Source of the DNA: Ignavibacteria bacterium
GTDB lineage: Bacteria > Bacteroidota > Ignavibacteria > Tepidaquicellales > OLB5
Direction of reading: 5' to 3'
DNA: 34,195 bases
Assembly (NCBI GenBank): GCA_014879675.1
Contig: JACSRQ010000092.1
Span: 1 to 34,195, forward strand
The translations under genes were made by a program, and so were the position numbers. A model generated the notes under the pieces. That model was given only the letters and a program-made list of their open reading frames with translations, did not search any database and had not been told where the DNA came from. Shown here one piece after another: positions 24,437 to 33,393 of this stretch (positions are counted from its first letter, which is position 1; each line of letters opens with the position of its first letter).

Positions 24437-24949
24437 ATGAAAACTGATCTAAACTACATCAAAAAGTTGTTAAAGATCCTTGAGACCGGAGAGATCAACG
24501 AAATTGAGATCGAAGAAGAAGGTACAAGGGTAAGAGTGGTAAAAAGCAAGGCATCTGATTCACAGCCTTCACATATGATAACATACAGCGCACCGCCGCA
24601 GATGATGGCACCTCAGCAGAGCGCTCCCGCAGCCCCTACAGCGCAGGCTCCCCAGCCCAAAGCTGAAGAGAAAAAAGAAGTTCCTGCAGCACCGCCGGGA
24701 AAAGATCTTATCGAAGTACGTTCACCAATTGTTGGTACTTTCTACAGGGCGCCTTCGCCTAATGCCGACCCGTATGTACAGGTTGGGCAGCAGGTTTCCA
24801 AAGGTAATGTGCTTTGCATAATTGAAGCTATGAAGCTTATGAACGAGATTGAATGCGAATACGAAGGAAAAGTTGTTAAGATGATGGTAGAAAATGGCCA
24901 GCCCGTTGAATATAACCAGGTTCTTTTTCTTATTGAACCAAATAACTGA
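24437..24949 (+). CDS. accB: Biotin carboxyl carrier protein of acetyl-CoA carboxylase
   Basis: Carries CO2 as carboxybiotin between AccC and the carboxyltransferase for malonyl-CoA synthesis. The N-terminal ~40 residues are helical. They are followed by an Ala/Pro-rich flexible linker (~50-88) and the biotinyl domain (~90-170) with biotinylated Lys133 in EAMKLMNE. The AccB thumb is represented by the segment around [11 protein letters not shown]. Its 170 residues match. It lies 31 nt upstream of accC and probably forms an operon with it. Confidence 0.95.
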   Translation: MKTDLNYIKKLLKILETGEINEIEIEEEGTRVRVVKSKASDSQPSHMITYSAPPQMMAPQQSAPAAPTAQAPQPKAEEKKEVPAAPPGKDLIEVRSPIVGTFYRAPSPNADPYVQVGQQVSKGNVLCIIEAMKLMNEIECEYEGKVVKMMVENGQPVEYNQVLFLIEPNN

Positions 24950-24980
24950 TCCGGCTTTTTAACCTAACGGTACACAGAAA

Positions 24981-26318
24981 TTGTTAAAGAAAATACTAAT
25001 AGCAAACCGGGGCGAAATAGCCCTGAGAATAATTCGAACCTGCCGGGATATGGGCATCAAAACAGTTGCCGTTTATTCCGAAGCAGATAAGGAATCCCTG
25101 CATGTAAGATTTGCCGATGAAGCGGTATGTATTGGTCCGCCGCCTTCAAGAGAAAGTTACCTGAGTATCCCCAGGATAATTGCAGCTGCCGAGATAACGA
25201 ACGCAGATGCCATCCACCCGGGTTACGGCTTTTTGGCAGAGAACTCCGAATTTTCGGAAATATGCAGTGAATCTGAAATAAAATTTATTGGACCCTCACC
25301 CCAGATGATACGCTCTATGGGTGATAAAGCTTACGCTAAAGAAACTATGAAGAAGTCCGGCGTTCCGGTAGTACCGGGCAGCGACGGAGTAATTGCAACT
25401 CCCGAAGAAGCAAAAAAGATTGCCGCTGAATACGGCTACCCCGTACTTATCAAAGCTTCCGCAGGCGGAGGCGGCAAAGGTATGAGGATAGTCCGTGAAG
25501 AAAGCGAGCTTGAAAATGCCTTTACAATGGCTACTAACGAAGCGCTGAATGCATTTGGTAATGGTGAAGTTTATGTTGAGAAATTCGTTGAAAACCCAAG
25601 ACACATTGAAATACAGGTAATGGGCGATCAGTTCGGTAACGTTGTTCATTTGGGCGAACGTGACTGCACTGTGCAGCGCAGGCATCAGAAGCTTATCGAA
25701 GAAACACCTTCCCCTTTCATAACCGAAGATATCCGCGAAGCAATGGGAGCTGCCGCTGTTAAAGGCGCTAAATCAGTTAGTTATGAAGGTGCCGGTACAG
25801 TGGAATTTATTGTTGATAAGAACAAGAATTTCTACTTCATGGAAATGAATACAAGGATACAGGTTGAACACCCCGTTACCGAGCAGGTTACAGGTGTTGA
25901 TCTTATCCGCGAACAGATAGCAGTAGCTTCGGGACTTAAGCTTAAAGTAAAAAAAGTTAAGCGCGAAGGACACTCAATTGAGTGCAGAATAAATGCTGAA
26001 AATCCTGATAAGAACTTTGCCCCTTCACCGGGCAGGATCACATCATTCCATATGCCGGGCGGTATCGGCATACGCGTTGATACACACGCATATGCTAACT
26101 ATTATATTCCCCCGTACTATGACAGCATGATTGCCAAACTTATTGTTACAGCAGATAACCGTGAAGAGGCTGTTAAACGTATGTACAGGGCTCTTGATGA
26201 ATTCATTATTGAAGGCGTTTTTACAACTATACCTTTCCACAAAAAAGTAATGAAGCATGAAAAGTTCATTGAAGGTGATTACGATACAAGCTTTATCGAA
26301 AAGTACGAGCTGGTATAA
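24981..26318 (+). CDS. accC: Biotin carboxylase subunit of acetyl-CoA carboxylase
   Basis: ATP-dependent carboxylation of biotin on AccB. An ATP-grasp enzyme with the N-terminal [29 protein letters not shown], the glycine-rich lid [28 protein letters not shown], and the metal/catalytic [14 protein letters not shown]. Its 445 residues match AccC. The start is TTG at 24981 (reading [11 protein letters not shown]), which agrees exactly with family N-termini. A strong hairpin terminator follows at 26345. Confidence 0.96.
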   Translation: MLKKILIANRGEIALRIIRTCRDMGIKTVAVYSEADKESLHVRFADEAVCIGPPPSRESYLSIPRIIAAAEITNADAIHPGYGFLAENSEFSEICSESEIKFIGPSPQMIRSMGDKAYAKETMKKSGVPVVPGSDGVIATPEEAKKIAAEYGYPVLIKASAGGGGKGMRIVREESELENAFTMATNEALNAFGNGEVYVEKFVENPRHIEIQVMGDQFGNVVHLGERDCTVQRRHQKLIEETPSPFITEDIREAMGAAAVKGAKSVSYEGAGTVEFIVDKNKNFYFMEMNTRIQVEHPVTEQVTGVDLIREQIAVASGLKLKVKKVKREGHSIECRINAENPDKNFAPSPGRITSFHMPGGIGIRVDTHAYANYYIPPYYDSMIAKLIVTADNREEAVKRMYRALDEFIIEGVFTTIPFHKKVMKHEKFIEGDYDTSFIEKYELV

Positions 26319-26344
26319 TTTAAACCGGCAAGATTGAAGATACG

Positions 26345-26375
26345 AAAAAAGACGGGTTTGGGCCCGTCTTTTTTT
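26345..26375. terminator. Bidirectional terminator (copy 1)
   Basis: AAAAAAGACGGG pairs with CCCGTCTTTTTT around TTTGGG, between accC (+) and katE (-). Bases 26346-26375 are identical to 28940-28969 on the other side of katE. Confidence 0.92.
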
Positions 26376-26418
26376 ATGCATCAAAAGCATCCTCTTTTAA
26401 AACATTGCGTATCTTCTC

Positions 26419-28761
26419 TTATACTTTCCTGTTCCAGAACCTGTGATTTGCAACTGCGGTGATAAATTCATCGGGCGTCTTATTCACAAGTACACCAACC
26501 GAGTTAAGTACATTAAGAATAGCAGAGTCATCTGCAATAGTCTCGCTTATAGGCTCATCGCCCATTGCTTTCCGGGAAACTGCAGTTTTATCCATTGTCT
26601 TCTTCTTAACAGCTTTATCCTTGCCGGCTTTACCATTAGAATTATTGCCGTCCGCAGAATTCTCGTTTTTCGGATCCGGACCTTTTTCAGAACCGCCCTG
26701 GCATTTTTTATAAGCATCTGAGCTGCGAAGCAATTCTACTGCTTCATTGCTGATGCCCAGCGGCTTATAATGTTTGTAAGCCTGGTTGATAAAATCCATT
26801 GCTTCGGGAATTTTCATCTGGCTATCGATATTTTTCCTGCCGCCTACCACATAAACTGCATCAAACAATGCTGATGATGTGGTCAAAAAACTTTCATCAA
26901 CCGGCACTTGTTTTCCGCCGCTTCCAATTACGCTTCCTAAATGAGATGCAATGATCATCGGCATTGCACCCGAAGACTTGGCAGCTTTGACTAATGCTGT
27001 AAGTGCCTTATCATCAAAACCATCATCGGCCAAAACTGCTATTTTTCTTGTATCGGGTTTTCTTACAGTATTTGCCATGCTTAATGCTGCCGACTTAGTT
27101 AATTTCTGTTTTACTGAAACAGGCTGGAAATCTTTTGGATTTGCATCGGCAGGAAAACTGTGATTCACCGGTTGTTCCGGAACAGGCACGGGAATACCCA
27201 GGCCGTCTGCAACATCCTTAGCCAGTTTAGCATCTACAAACGTAAGCAATCCAACCATTCTTTTCCTTATCTCTTCGACCTTCACTTTTCCAAGCTCGAA
27301 TCTCAGAGCTTTGGTCAAATGCTTTTTCTCAACATCCGATTGGCTGTTGAAGAAGAGCTTCGCCTGGCTGAAATGATCAAAGAAGCTGCCACTTCTTTCT
27401 CTGACTTTCACAGCATCTATTTTCTCTGCAAATGAAGTAAATCCGCCATCCGACATTTTAGCCTGAAATGGGCAGCCGCCGCCAAGTGAATTTGGCTCAT
27501 AGCTGGTTTTATCGGCAACAATAGTCTGCCTCATGAAGCCATCACGCTGGTTATTGAATACAGGTTTGATTGAACGGTTGATCGGGATCTCATGGAAATT
27601 AGGTCCGCCAAGCCTTATAAGTTGTGTATCAGTATAGCTGAAAAGCCTGCCTTGCATAAGAGGATCATTAGTGAAATCGATTCCCGGAACAATATTCCCT
27701 ACGTGGTAAGCAACCTGTTCGGTTTCTGCAAAAAAATTGGAAGGATTCCGGTCAAGTACAAGCTTGCCGATGCGTTTTACCGGCACCAACTCTTCGGGAA
27801 TCAATTTGGTTGGATCAAGCAGATCAAAATCAAAGCTGAATTCATCCTCTTCATTCACTATCTGCACACCAAGCTCCCACTCAGGAAAACTGCCGTTTTC
27901 AATGCTTTCCCACAGATCCCTGCGGTGAAAGTCCGGGTCTTTACCTGATATCATCTGAGCTTCATCCCATACAACTGAGTGCATCCCAAGCAGCGGCTTC
28001 CAGTGAAATTTTACAAAAACGGACTTGTTCTTTTCATTTACAAAGCGGAAAGTGTGTACACCAAAGCCTTCCATCATTCTATAACTGCGTGGAATTGCCC
28101 TATCAGACATCAGCCACATTATCATATGCATTGATTCCGGCATAAGCGAAATAAAATCCCAGAATGTGTCATGCGCGGAAGCAGCCTGCGGCATTTCATT
28201 ATCAGGCTCCGGTTTAACTGCATGGATAAGGTCAGGAAATTTGATAGCATCCTGTATAAAGAATACAGGCATGTTATTTCCTACCAGGTCAAAAATTCCT
28301 TCTTGCGTATAGAATTTTACGGCAAATCCTCTCACATCTCTTGCAAGGTCAGTTGAGCCTCTTGAGCCTGCAACTGTTGAGAACCTGACAAATACGGGTG
28401 TCTTTTCATCAGGATCCTGCAGGAAGGCTGCCTTGGTATATTTACGCATTGATTCATAAACCTGGAAATATCCATGAGCTGCCGAACCTCTTGCATGCAC
28501 AACCCTTTCAGGTATCCTTTCATGATCAAAATGTGTGATCTTTTCCCTGAGAATAAAATCCTCCATTAAAGTCGAACCCCTGTTCCCTGCTTTTAGGGAA
28601 TTCTGGTTATCGTTGATCTTTACACCTTGGTTGGTTGTAAGCTGTTTGCCAGCCCCTGAAGTCGTGTTTATCTCAAGGTCATGCTTCTTGGCATTACCCG
28701 ATGACAACTTATTGTTTTTTTTACTGCCTGTTTTTAGATTTTCTTTGCCGTTTTTACTCAT
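26419..28761 (-). CDS. katE: Large-subunit heme catalase (HPII type)
   Basis: Splits H2O2 to water and oxygen in the cytoplasm. The heme catalase core has the catalytic His89 in VVHARGSAAHG and Asn162 in LVGNNMPVFF, 73 residues apart as H128/N201 are in E. coli HPII, and the proximal Tyr in RLFSYTDTQ. The C-terminal flavodoxin/DJ-1-like domain of large catalases begins near RKIAVLADDGFDD. The first ~60 residues are polar and Lys/Asn-rich. A second Lys/Asn/Gly-rich insertion lies before the final AILNVLNSVGVLVNKTPDEFI segment. Total 780 residues, against 753 in HPII. Palindromes upstream suggest regulated expression. Confidence 0.96.
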   Translation of the reverse strand: MSKNGKENLKTGSKKNNKLSSGNAKKHDLEINTTSGAGKQLTTNQGVKINDNQNSLKAGNRGSTLMEDFILREKITHFDHERIPERVVHARGSAAHGYFQVYESMRKYTKAAFLQDPDEKTPVFVRFSTVAGSRGSTDLARDVRGFAVKFYTQEGIFDLVGNNMPVFFIQDAIKFPDLIHAVKPEPDNEMPQAASAHDTFWDFISLMPESMHMIMWLMSDRAIPRSYRMMEGFGVHTFRFVNEKNKSVFVKFHWKPLLGMHSVVWDEAQMISGKDPDFHRRDLWESIENGSFPEWELGVQIVNEEDEFSFDFDLLDPTKLIPEELVPVKRIGKLVLDRNPSNFFAETEQVAYHVGNIVPGIDFTNDPLMQGRLFSYTDTQLIRLGGPNFHEIPINRSIKPVFNNQRDGFMRQTIVADKTSYEPNSLGGGCPFQAKMSDGGFTSFAEKIDAVKVRERSGSFFDHFSQAKLFFNSQSDVEKKHLTKALRFELGKVKVEEIRKRMVGLLTFVDAKLAKDVADGLGIPVPVPEQPVNHSFPADANPKDFQPVSVKQKLTKSAALSMANTVRKPDTRKIAVLADDGFDDKALTALVKAAKSSGAMPMIIASHLGSVIGSGGKQVPVDESFLTTSSALFDAVYVVGGRKNIDSQMKIPEAMDFINQAYKHYKPLGISNEAVELLRSSDAYKKCQGGSEKGPDPKNENSADGNNSNGKAGKDKAVKKKTMDKTAVSRKAMGDEPISETIADDSAILNVLNSVGVLVNKTPDEFITAVANHRFWNRKV

Positions 28762-28788
28762 TTGTTTATTACATTAAAAATTAGTTAA

Positions 28789-28809
28789 TAGAATTTCGAA
28801 AGGATTCTA
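28789..28809. promoter_or_regulatory. Palindrome upstream of katE (candidate operator 1)
   Basis: TAGAAT and ATTCTA enclose 9 nt, 28 nt upstream of the katE ATG. In addition CGAAAGGAT (28797-28805), overlapping it, is the exact reverse complement of ATCCTTTCG at 28855-28863. Confidence 0.4.
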
Positions 28810-28810
28810 A

Positions 28811-28829
28811 TGCAATTATACATATTGCA
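28811..28829. promoter_or_regulatory. Palindrome upstream of katE (candidate operator 2)
   Basis: TGCAAT and ATTGCA enclose 7 nt, directly next to the palindrome at 28789-28809. Two adjacent dyads in a stress-gene upstream region are typical of a regulator site, but neither matches a consensus I know (for instance PerR, OxyR). Confidence 0.4.
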
Positions 28830-28939
28830 ATACAAAACTTGAAACATATACTATATCCTTTCGGTATAAATCAGCTATAGTAAACATTAGATAAACAAAT
28901 TAAACAGTGCCGGGGTTCTTTGAAAAAATCTGATTATAG

Positions 28940-28970
28940 AAAAAGACGGGTTTGGGCCCGTCTTTTTTTT
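28940..28970. terminator. Bidirectional terminator (copy 2)
   Basis: Same hairpin as at 26345 (GACGGG-TTTGGG-CCCGTC with A5 and T8 flanks). It lies 30 nt after the stop codon of the SDR gene, for which it is the terminator on the minus strand. Confidence 0.9.
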
Positions 28971-28999
28971 GAATAAATCTAAAGCCAAACTATTTTGAG

Positions 29000-29767
29000 C
29001 TACCTTGCTGTATATCCGCCATCAATAACCAGTTCACTGCCGGTTATGAATTTTGATTCATCTGAAGCCAGGTACACTACTCCGTAGGCAATATCATCAG
29101 CTTCGCCTAAATGTCCAAGCGGATGAAGGTTCTCAAGTATCTTCATGCCTTCATTTGGGTTGGTAAGCGGTTTAAGGAAGTTCTGTACCATTGGAGTATA
29201 GATGAATCCCGGGTGAATTGAGTTAACCCTGATCTGACCTTTTGCATAAAACAAAGCATCCGTTTTGCTCATAAGCCTTACCGCTCCTTTAGAAGCGTGG
29301 TATGGCGGAATATCTGCTGCACCTACAAGTCCGTACACAGAAGACATATTAATAATGCTCCCGCCGCCGGCTTCTTTCATATAGGGAATAACATATTTGG
29401 TACAAAGAAATACACCGTTGATATTAATTTTTATAACGGCATTCCACTCCTCGTAAGAAATTTCATCTGTGGGTTTGTTGATGCCGGAAATCCCTGCATT
29501 GTTCACAAGCACGTCAATGCTGCCGAATTTTTTGTGTATTTCAGGGATGACTTCTTTAACGTTCTTTTCGTTTGAAGTATCAAGATGCCAGTACTCAGCA
29601 ACTAATCCCATACCCTTAATTTCTTCTACAAGCTTTTCGCCTTCAGTATCAAGAATATCTGTTACGGCAACCCTTGCGCCTTCTTTTGCAAGAAGTACAC
29701 ACGAGGCTCTTCCAATTCCCAGGCTTCCGCCTGTTACTATTGCTGTTTTGTTTTCTACACGTTTCAT
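29000..29767 (-). CDS. SDR-family oxidoreductase
   Basis: Classical short-chain dehydrogenase/reductase of 255 residues. It has TGGSLGIG for NAD(P) binding at residues 12-19, NNAG at 89-92 and the catalytic Ser143, Tyr156 and Lys160 (YHASK). It ends in ITGSELVIDGGYTAR, as in glucose-dehydrogenase-like or 3-oxoacyl-reductase-like members. Asp37 after the second strand suggests a preference for NAD over NADP. The substrate cannot be told. It lies last in a minus-strand run of envelope genes, 60 nt after the lipoprotein gene. Confidence 0.9.
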   Translation of the reverse strand: MKRVENKTAIVTGGSLGIGRASCVLLAKEGARVAVTDILDTEGEKLVEEIKGMGLVAEYWHLDTSNEKNVKEVIPEIHKKFGSIDVLVNNAGISGINKPTDEISYEEWNAVIKININGVFLCTKYVIPYMKEAGGGSIINMSSVYGLVGAADIPPYHASKGAVRLMSKTDALFYAKGQIRVNSIHPGFIYTPMVQNFLKPLTNPNEGMKILENLHPLGHLGEADDIAYGVVYLASDESKFITGSELVIDGGYTAR

Positions 29768-29827
29768 GATAGGTTTAATAATTTTTTATAAACTTGATTT
29801 GGTATCGATTTTTTATCAATCGTTCAA

Positions 29828-30532
29828 CTAGTCTTCCTGGCCATTTTTATCGTTATCTCTGAAAGCTTTGAAGTTATTATTGATATTATCCTTAATGTTG
29901 TTATCAATATCATTGGAGTTATCAGGATTGAAAGGATCAAGGTAAGCACCATTTTTAATGAACCAAATGTACGGTTTTACGAGCAATGTTACATTAGTTG
30001 ACCTGTCAGCTGCTACACCGATATCTGAGGGGAAATTCAGTATTTGGTGCGCAGATTTAGTGGACTTGTAAACGAAATAATTTCCAAAATATTTGCCCTT
30101 AACAATTACAGAGTATCTTCCGTTAGCATCCGCAAACTCAGGATCGGGAATAACTTCGGCATCCTGGAGCTTATGAATTTCAAATTTTATCTTTTTGTAA
30201 TTTCCGGCCGGCACTATACCCGTTGAAATAACGTTAACGTTTGAAGTAAGATTGAGGAATAATACAAAGGGTCCTACTTTAAAATCCGTGGAATCATCAC
30301 TAGTATTGGCGTAATTAATCTTTATGTCCTTGATCAGTATTTTTACAGTATCCAGGATCAAATAGTTTTGAGCATCGCCAACAGAATCATCTGAACTAAC
30401 CCCGCTGAAACTTAAGTTATCAGCCTGTGTTGGTGTAGTTGTTGAGTCACCGCAGCCATAAAACACAGCCATTGAAACAACTGTGGCAACTAATAATACA
30501 TGTATCCGGTATATTAAGCTAACTGATTTCAT
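29828..30532 (-). CDS. Putative lipoprotein, DUF4382-like
   Basis: This 234-residue protein has a signal peptide and the lipobox-like VFYGC (Cys27). The mature part reads as a beta-sandwich: VKILIKDIKIN, PFVLFLNLTSNVNVISTGIVPAGNYKKIKFEIHK-type strands. The order (TVKILIKDI, LFLNLTS, PAGNYKKIKFEI) resembles DUF4382, a domain of carbohydrate- or surface-associated lipoproteins. An Asn/Asp-rich C-terminal tail follows (DNSNDIDNNIKDNINNN). It starts 8 nt after the end of the next gene upstream, so it is probably in one operon with it. Confidence 0.7.
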   Translation of the reverse strand: MKSVSLIYRIHVLLVATVVSMAVFYGCGDSTTTPTQADNLSFSGVSSDDSVGDAQNYLILDTVKILIKDIKINYANTSDDSTDFKVGPFVLFLNLTSNVNVISTGIVPAGNYKKIKFEIHKLQDAEVIPDPEFADANGRYSVIVKGKYFGNYFVYKSTKSAHQILNFPSDIGVAADRSTNVTLLVKPYIWFIKNGAYLDPFNPDNSNDIDNNIKDNINNNFKAFRDNDKNGQED

Positions 30533-30540
30533 TTTATTTT

Positions 30541-31836
30541 TTACTTGTTTTTATTATTACCATTCTCTTTGCTGCCATTATTCTTGTTGCCATCGTTTCC
30601 TTTTTTGTTTTTTCTATCATCTTTTTTACCATTGTCATCTTTGCCATTTCTCTTGTCATACATATTTCCGTCATCGCCTTTCCTGATCTCTTTTCTGAAT
30701 TCATTATCATTTTTGCTGTTCTTCTCATCTTTTTTCAGCTGCTTTTGATATTCTTTTTCACTTTTAGTATCCGGACTTTTCACGTTCCATTCGCCGTATT
30801 TTTTAAAAGATTTAGGCTGGTTCACATTGAATTTTTTACGGTCTTTGCTTTTAAACCTTTGAAATCCCGGCTTATAAACGAAATAATCATTGCCGGTATA
30901 TTTGACTTCATTAAAATTCCGGACATTTTGAATATTTATCAAAGGGATCTCTTTCCCGTAAATTGAGCGGATAACACCGATATCGGGACCTTTGTTTATC
31001 AGCTTGCCCTCTACCAGAACCAAACCGACAAGTGAAGAAAAGTCGTTGACTATAATTCTTTCCCCGTTCAGGTAATAGTTATTGTTGTACTTATAAACAT
31101 CGGGTTCAACAAAGTATCGCTTTTCAACTATGGTATAGTTGTTGTTATCAATTACAGACGGGCTCATTTCATCTTTTACAAGGTACACTGATGGCGGGAG
31201 CGGAGCCCATGATACATACTCGTCATTTTGTTTCCAGTCAACCCATGCAGGCGCCCATACTCTGCCGGGAACCCACAGCCATCCGGCTTCAGGATTGTTT
31301 ACCCACCTGCCGTAGTGAGATGTAGTTTCTTCAGCAGGGGTATTTGCTTTAAAGTACCAACCTGAATTTGTGTTCACCCATTTACCATTTCTGTAGGGAA
31401 CATAAACAGGTTCAGCACCCTCTATGCTATTCACTGCAAGGCTTGTTGAAGGCTTCCATACATAGACCATTCCGTTGCTTTCATATGATGAAGCAAGCGC
31501 ATGGCGTAAGCCTGAATCTATTTTACCGGGACTGCCGTTCATATTTCTTTGAACTGACTGCGGCTTCATGCCTATATCCTCAGGTTTAACCTGTATCCAC
31601 TCGCCGTATGGCGCAAGCTGTTCATAAAATTCCATGTAATTAACACTCGTAAGGTCTTCGTCAGATTCGCTTATATCGTTTTCATCAACTGCAACAGCTT
31701 CAAGATTTTTGTCTCCTTCATCATACTGTTCCCTGGTGAGGTTTCCATCCGCTGTTTTATTGCATGAAGAAAATAAAATGATTGCGAACAGAACAAAACA
31801 TAAACTTAGGAAGCGGGAAGTAATTTTTGTTAGCAT
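30541..31836 (-). CDS. DUF6600-like lipoprotein with Lys/Asn/Asp-rich tail
   Basis: The lipobox is LFSSC (Cys25). Residues ~65-235 carry the Trp/Tyr-rich pattern of DUF6600 proteins: FYEQLAPYGEWIQV, GWYFKA, SHYGRWVNNPEAGWLWVPGRVWAPAWVDWKQ-type repeats, and YVSWAPLPPS. These proteins are common in envelopes of diverse bacteria, with unknown function. The last ~100 residues are low complexity (Lys, Asn, Asp, Gly, Glu). The coding strand there is purine-rich, which produces long shadow frames on the other strand. It is followed by the DUF4382-like gene after 8 nt. Confidence 0.75.
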   Translation of the reverse strand: MLTKITSRFLSLCFVLFAIILFSSCNKTADGNLTREQYDEGDKNLEAVAVDENDISESDEDLTSVNYMEFYEQLAPYGEWIQVKPEDIGMKPQSVQRNMNGSPGKIDSGLRHALASSYESNGMVYVWKPSTSLAVNSIEGAEPVYVPYRNGKWVNTNSGWYFKANTPAEETTSHYGRWVNNPEAGWLWVPGRVWAPAWVDWKQNDEYVSWAPLPPSVYLVKDEMSPSVIDNNNYTIVEKRYFVEPDVYKYNNNYYLNGERIIVNDFSSLVGLVLVEGKLINKGPDIGVIRSIYGKEIPLINIQNVRNFNEVKYTGNDYFVYKPGFQRFKSKDRKKFNVNQPKSFKKYGEWNVKSPDTKSEKEYQKQLKKDEKNSKNDNEFRKEIRKGDDGNMYDKRNGKDDNGKKDDRKNKKGNDGNKNNGSKENGNNKNK

Positions 31837-31875
31837 TTTTTTAAGCCTGATTTCTGATAAATTAGCAGCAAAAGG

Positions 31876-32367
31876 TTAGAATTTGAAATCAACGCCAAGT
31901 TCAAGCGCATTAAAGTTAAAGTTTCCAAGGCCAAACCTGAAAACACCTGCAACATTGGGACTGAAGAAGTATCTTGCTCCTGCCTGTCCCCATGCCCATA
32001 ACCCGCTTTCTTTTAATGAATTGCCGTTTGGAGAAGAGGAGAAAAAACCTAAAACAACACCAAGAAATGGAACGAAAGTACCGTTACCTACCTGATTAAA
32101 GTTATAGTTTGCCTGGCCGCCAAGGAATACATTTGAATATCTCTCATTCTTTTCATAAGATGAATACCTTAGCAACACACCAAGCCCTATTGTGCCGATC
32201 CCTGCCTGTGTGACCTGGTTCTCGTAGTTGAAACCAAATGTAGGAGAGCTGTTCTTGGCCCAGAATCCGAGTGTTCCGCCCATCAGGTTATCTCTTTCTT
32301 TAAGCTGAGCGTTTGATGCAGCGGTGAAAGCAAGGATCATAATGAATGTGTAAAGTATTGTTTTCAT
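31876..32367 (-). CDS. Outer-membrane beta-barrel-like protein (small)
   Basis: This 163-residue protein has a signal peptide (MKTILYTFIMILAFTAASNA), then alternating Gly/aromatic strands (GTLGFWAKNSSPTFGFNYENQ, GLGVLLRYSSYEKN). It ends in Phe (LGVDFKF), a typical barrel-assembly signal. The size suits an eight-stranded barrel. No specific family is recognised. It is the first gene after a terminator and probably heads the operon running to the SDR gene. Confidence 0.7.
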   Translation of the reverse strand: MKTILYTFIMILAFTAASNAQLKERDNLMGGTLGFWAKNSSPTFGFNYENQVTQAGIGTIGLGVLLRYSSYEKNERYSNVFLGGQANYNFNQVGNGTFVPFLGVVLGFFSSSPNGNSLKESGLWAWGQAGARYFFSPNVAGVFRFGLGNFNFNALELGVDFKF

Positions 32368-32386
32368 GTTGTTAGGTTAGTTAATT

Positions 32387-32416
32387 AAAAAAGGAAGCCT
32401 TTTAAGGCTTCCTTTT
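32387..32416 (-). terminator. Terminator after the outer-membrane protein gene
   Basis: AAAAGGAAGCC (32389-32399) pairs with GGCTTCCTTTT (32406-32416), and the minus strand continues with further T. It lies about 25 nt after the stop at 32441 and before the start of the next gene at 32367. Confidence 0.88.
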
Positions 32417-32440
32417 AAGCAGTGTATCTATAGGAGAAAC

Positions 32441-33223
32441 TTATTTCTTTACAACTTTTTTTACAGGCTGTCCAAAGTATAAGCTTACACCTGCGAAGAA
32501 CTGCAGGTATGCCATTTTTTTGGATTTCTGCGTAGTAGTTTCTTTGTCGTTCAGGCCATAAGTTGTTTGTGTGTTTGTCGTGGAATCTTTGCCGAACAGA
32601 TTTGCAAAAGCATATCTTCCGCCGATAACAACACCTACTTGTTTGCTAAGCTTTACATCAACACCGGCTGCGAACATTGCACCGAATCTGACTGCTGAAG
32701 TCATATCACGTGAATAACTATCAACAAATCCGCCGTCTTTTTCAAACGTTGTATTGCCGCCAATTATGTTTGTGGTGAACTGAGCATTAACAAAAGGATT
32801 TGCCGGCCTCTTTGGAGCAAAATCGTATTCTGCGCCAACACCAATTGTGAATATATTCATATTGGATTTCCATGTACCTGAGCCAATTCCTAAAATACTA
32901 TTGCTATCCAGATCATTTACGCCAACATTGCCGCTGCTTAATGCGGTATATGTTAAAGATAACAATATACCGAAAGTGCTCTTTTTATCAATATAATACT
33001 TTATATCTGCACCGGCGTTAAAACCGTTGTTTACAAAGTACGGTGTTGGGTTTTTGCCTGATTGAAGATCCGCAGGAAAAGTACCCTTAAGATCAGGCAA
33101 GGTCAATGTGTAACCGCCATGAATATGAATGTTCCATTTCGGAACCGGAAAGGTCTGGGAATTCAGACCCACCGTTGCAGCAAGAAGCAGTAAAACTACT
33201 ACCAATGTATTTAATTTTTTCAA
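32441..33223 (-). CDS. Outer-membrane beta-barrel protein
   Basis: This 260-residue protein has a signal peptide (KKLNTLVVVLLLLAATVGLNSQ). Strands with alternating Gly, Tyr and Phe follow (WNIHIHGGYTLTLPDLKG, GADIKYYIDKKSTFGILLSLTYTAL, FTIGVGAEYDFAPKRPANPFVNAQF), as in OmpA-like or porin-type barrels of Bacteroidota. The start is TTG at 33223, supported by AAAGGAG a few bases upstream on the coding strand. A basic tail (VKKVVKK) follows the last strand. It has its own terminator and seems monocistronic. Confidence 0.75.
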   Translation of the reverse strand: MKKLNTLVVVLLLLAATVGLNSQTFPVPKWNIHIHGGYTLTLPDLKGTFPADLQSGKNPTPYFVNNGFNAGADIKYYIDKKSTFGILLSLTYTALSSGNVGVNDLDSNSILGIGSGTWKSNMNIFTIGVGAEYDFAPKRPANPFVNAQFTTNIIGGNTTFEKDGGFVDSYSRDMTSAVRFGAMFAAGVDVKLSKQVGVVIGGRYAFANLFGKDSTTNTQTTYGLNDKETTTQKSKKMAYLQFFAGVSLYFGQPVKKVVKK

Positions 33224-33393
33224 CTTTTGATTCTCCTTTTAGTTTAATTGAAATTGTTTGTTTAACATTACTAATCTAGTCAGATAATGCAGGCAAATCA
33301 ATCAGTCATGAGGATGAGTTTGGAACTACACCCAATGAATGACAGGTTTTGCCCGAAAAATGTGCTGTTTTAAGCATTTAAGTGTTATCTGAT

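Noticed and set aside
26443-28777. Several plus-strand frames of 60-118 codons opposite katE
   Set aside because: They overlap conserved catalase coding sequence, show no domain and have no ribosome binding sites.
30541-30748. Phe/Leu/Ser-rich frames on the plus strand opposite the DUF6600-like tail
   Set aside because: They mirror the Lys/Asn-codon-rich low-complexity end of the minus-strand gene and have no start signals.
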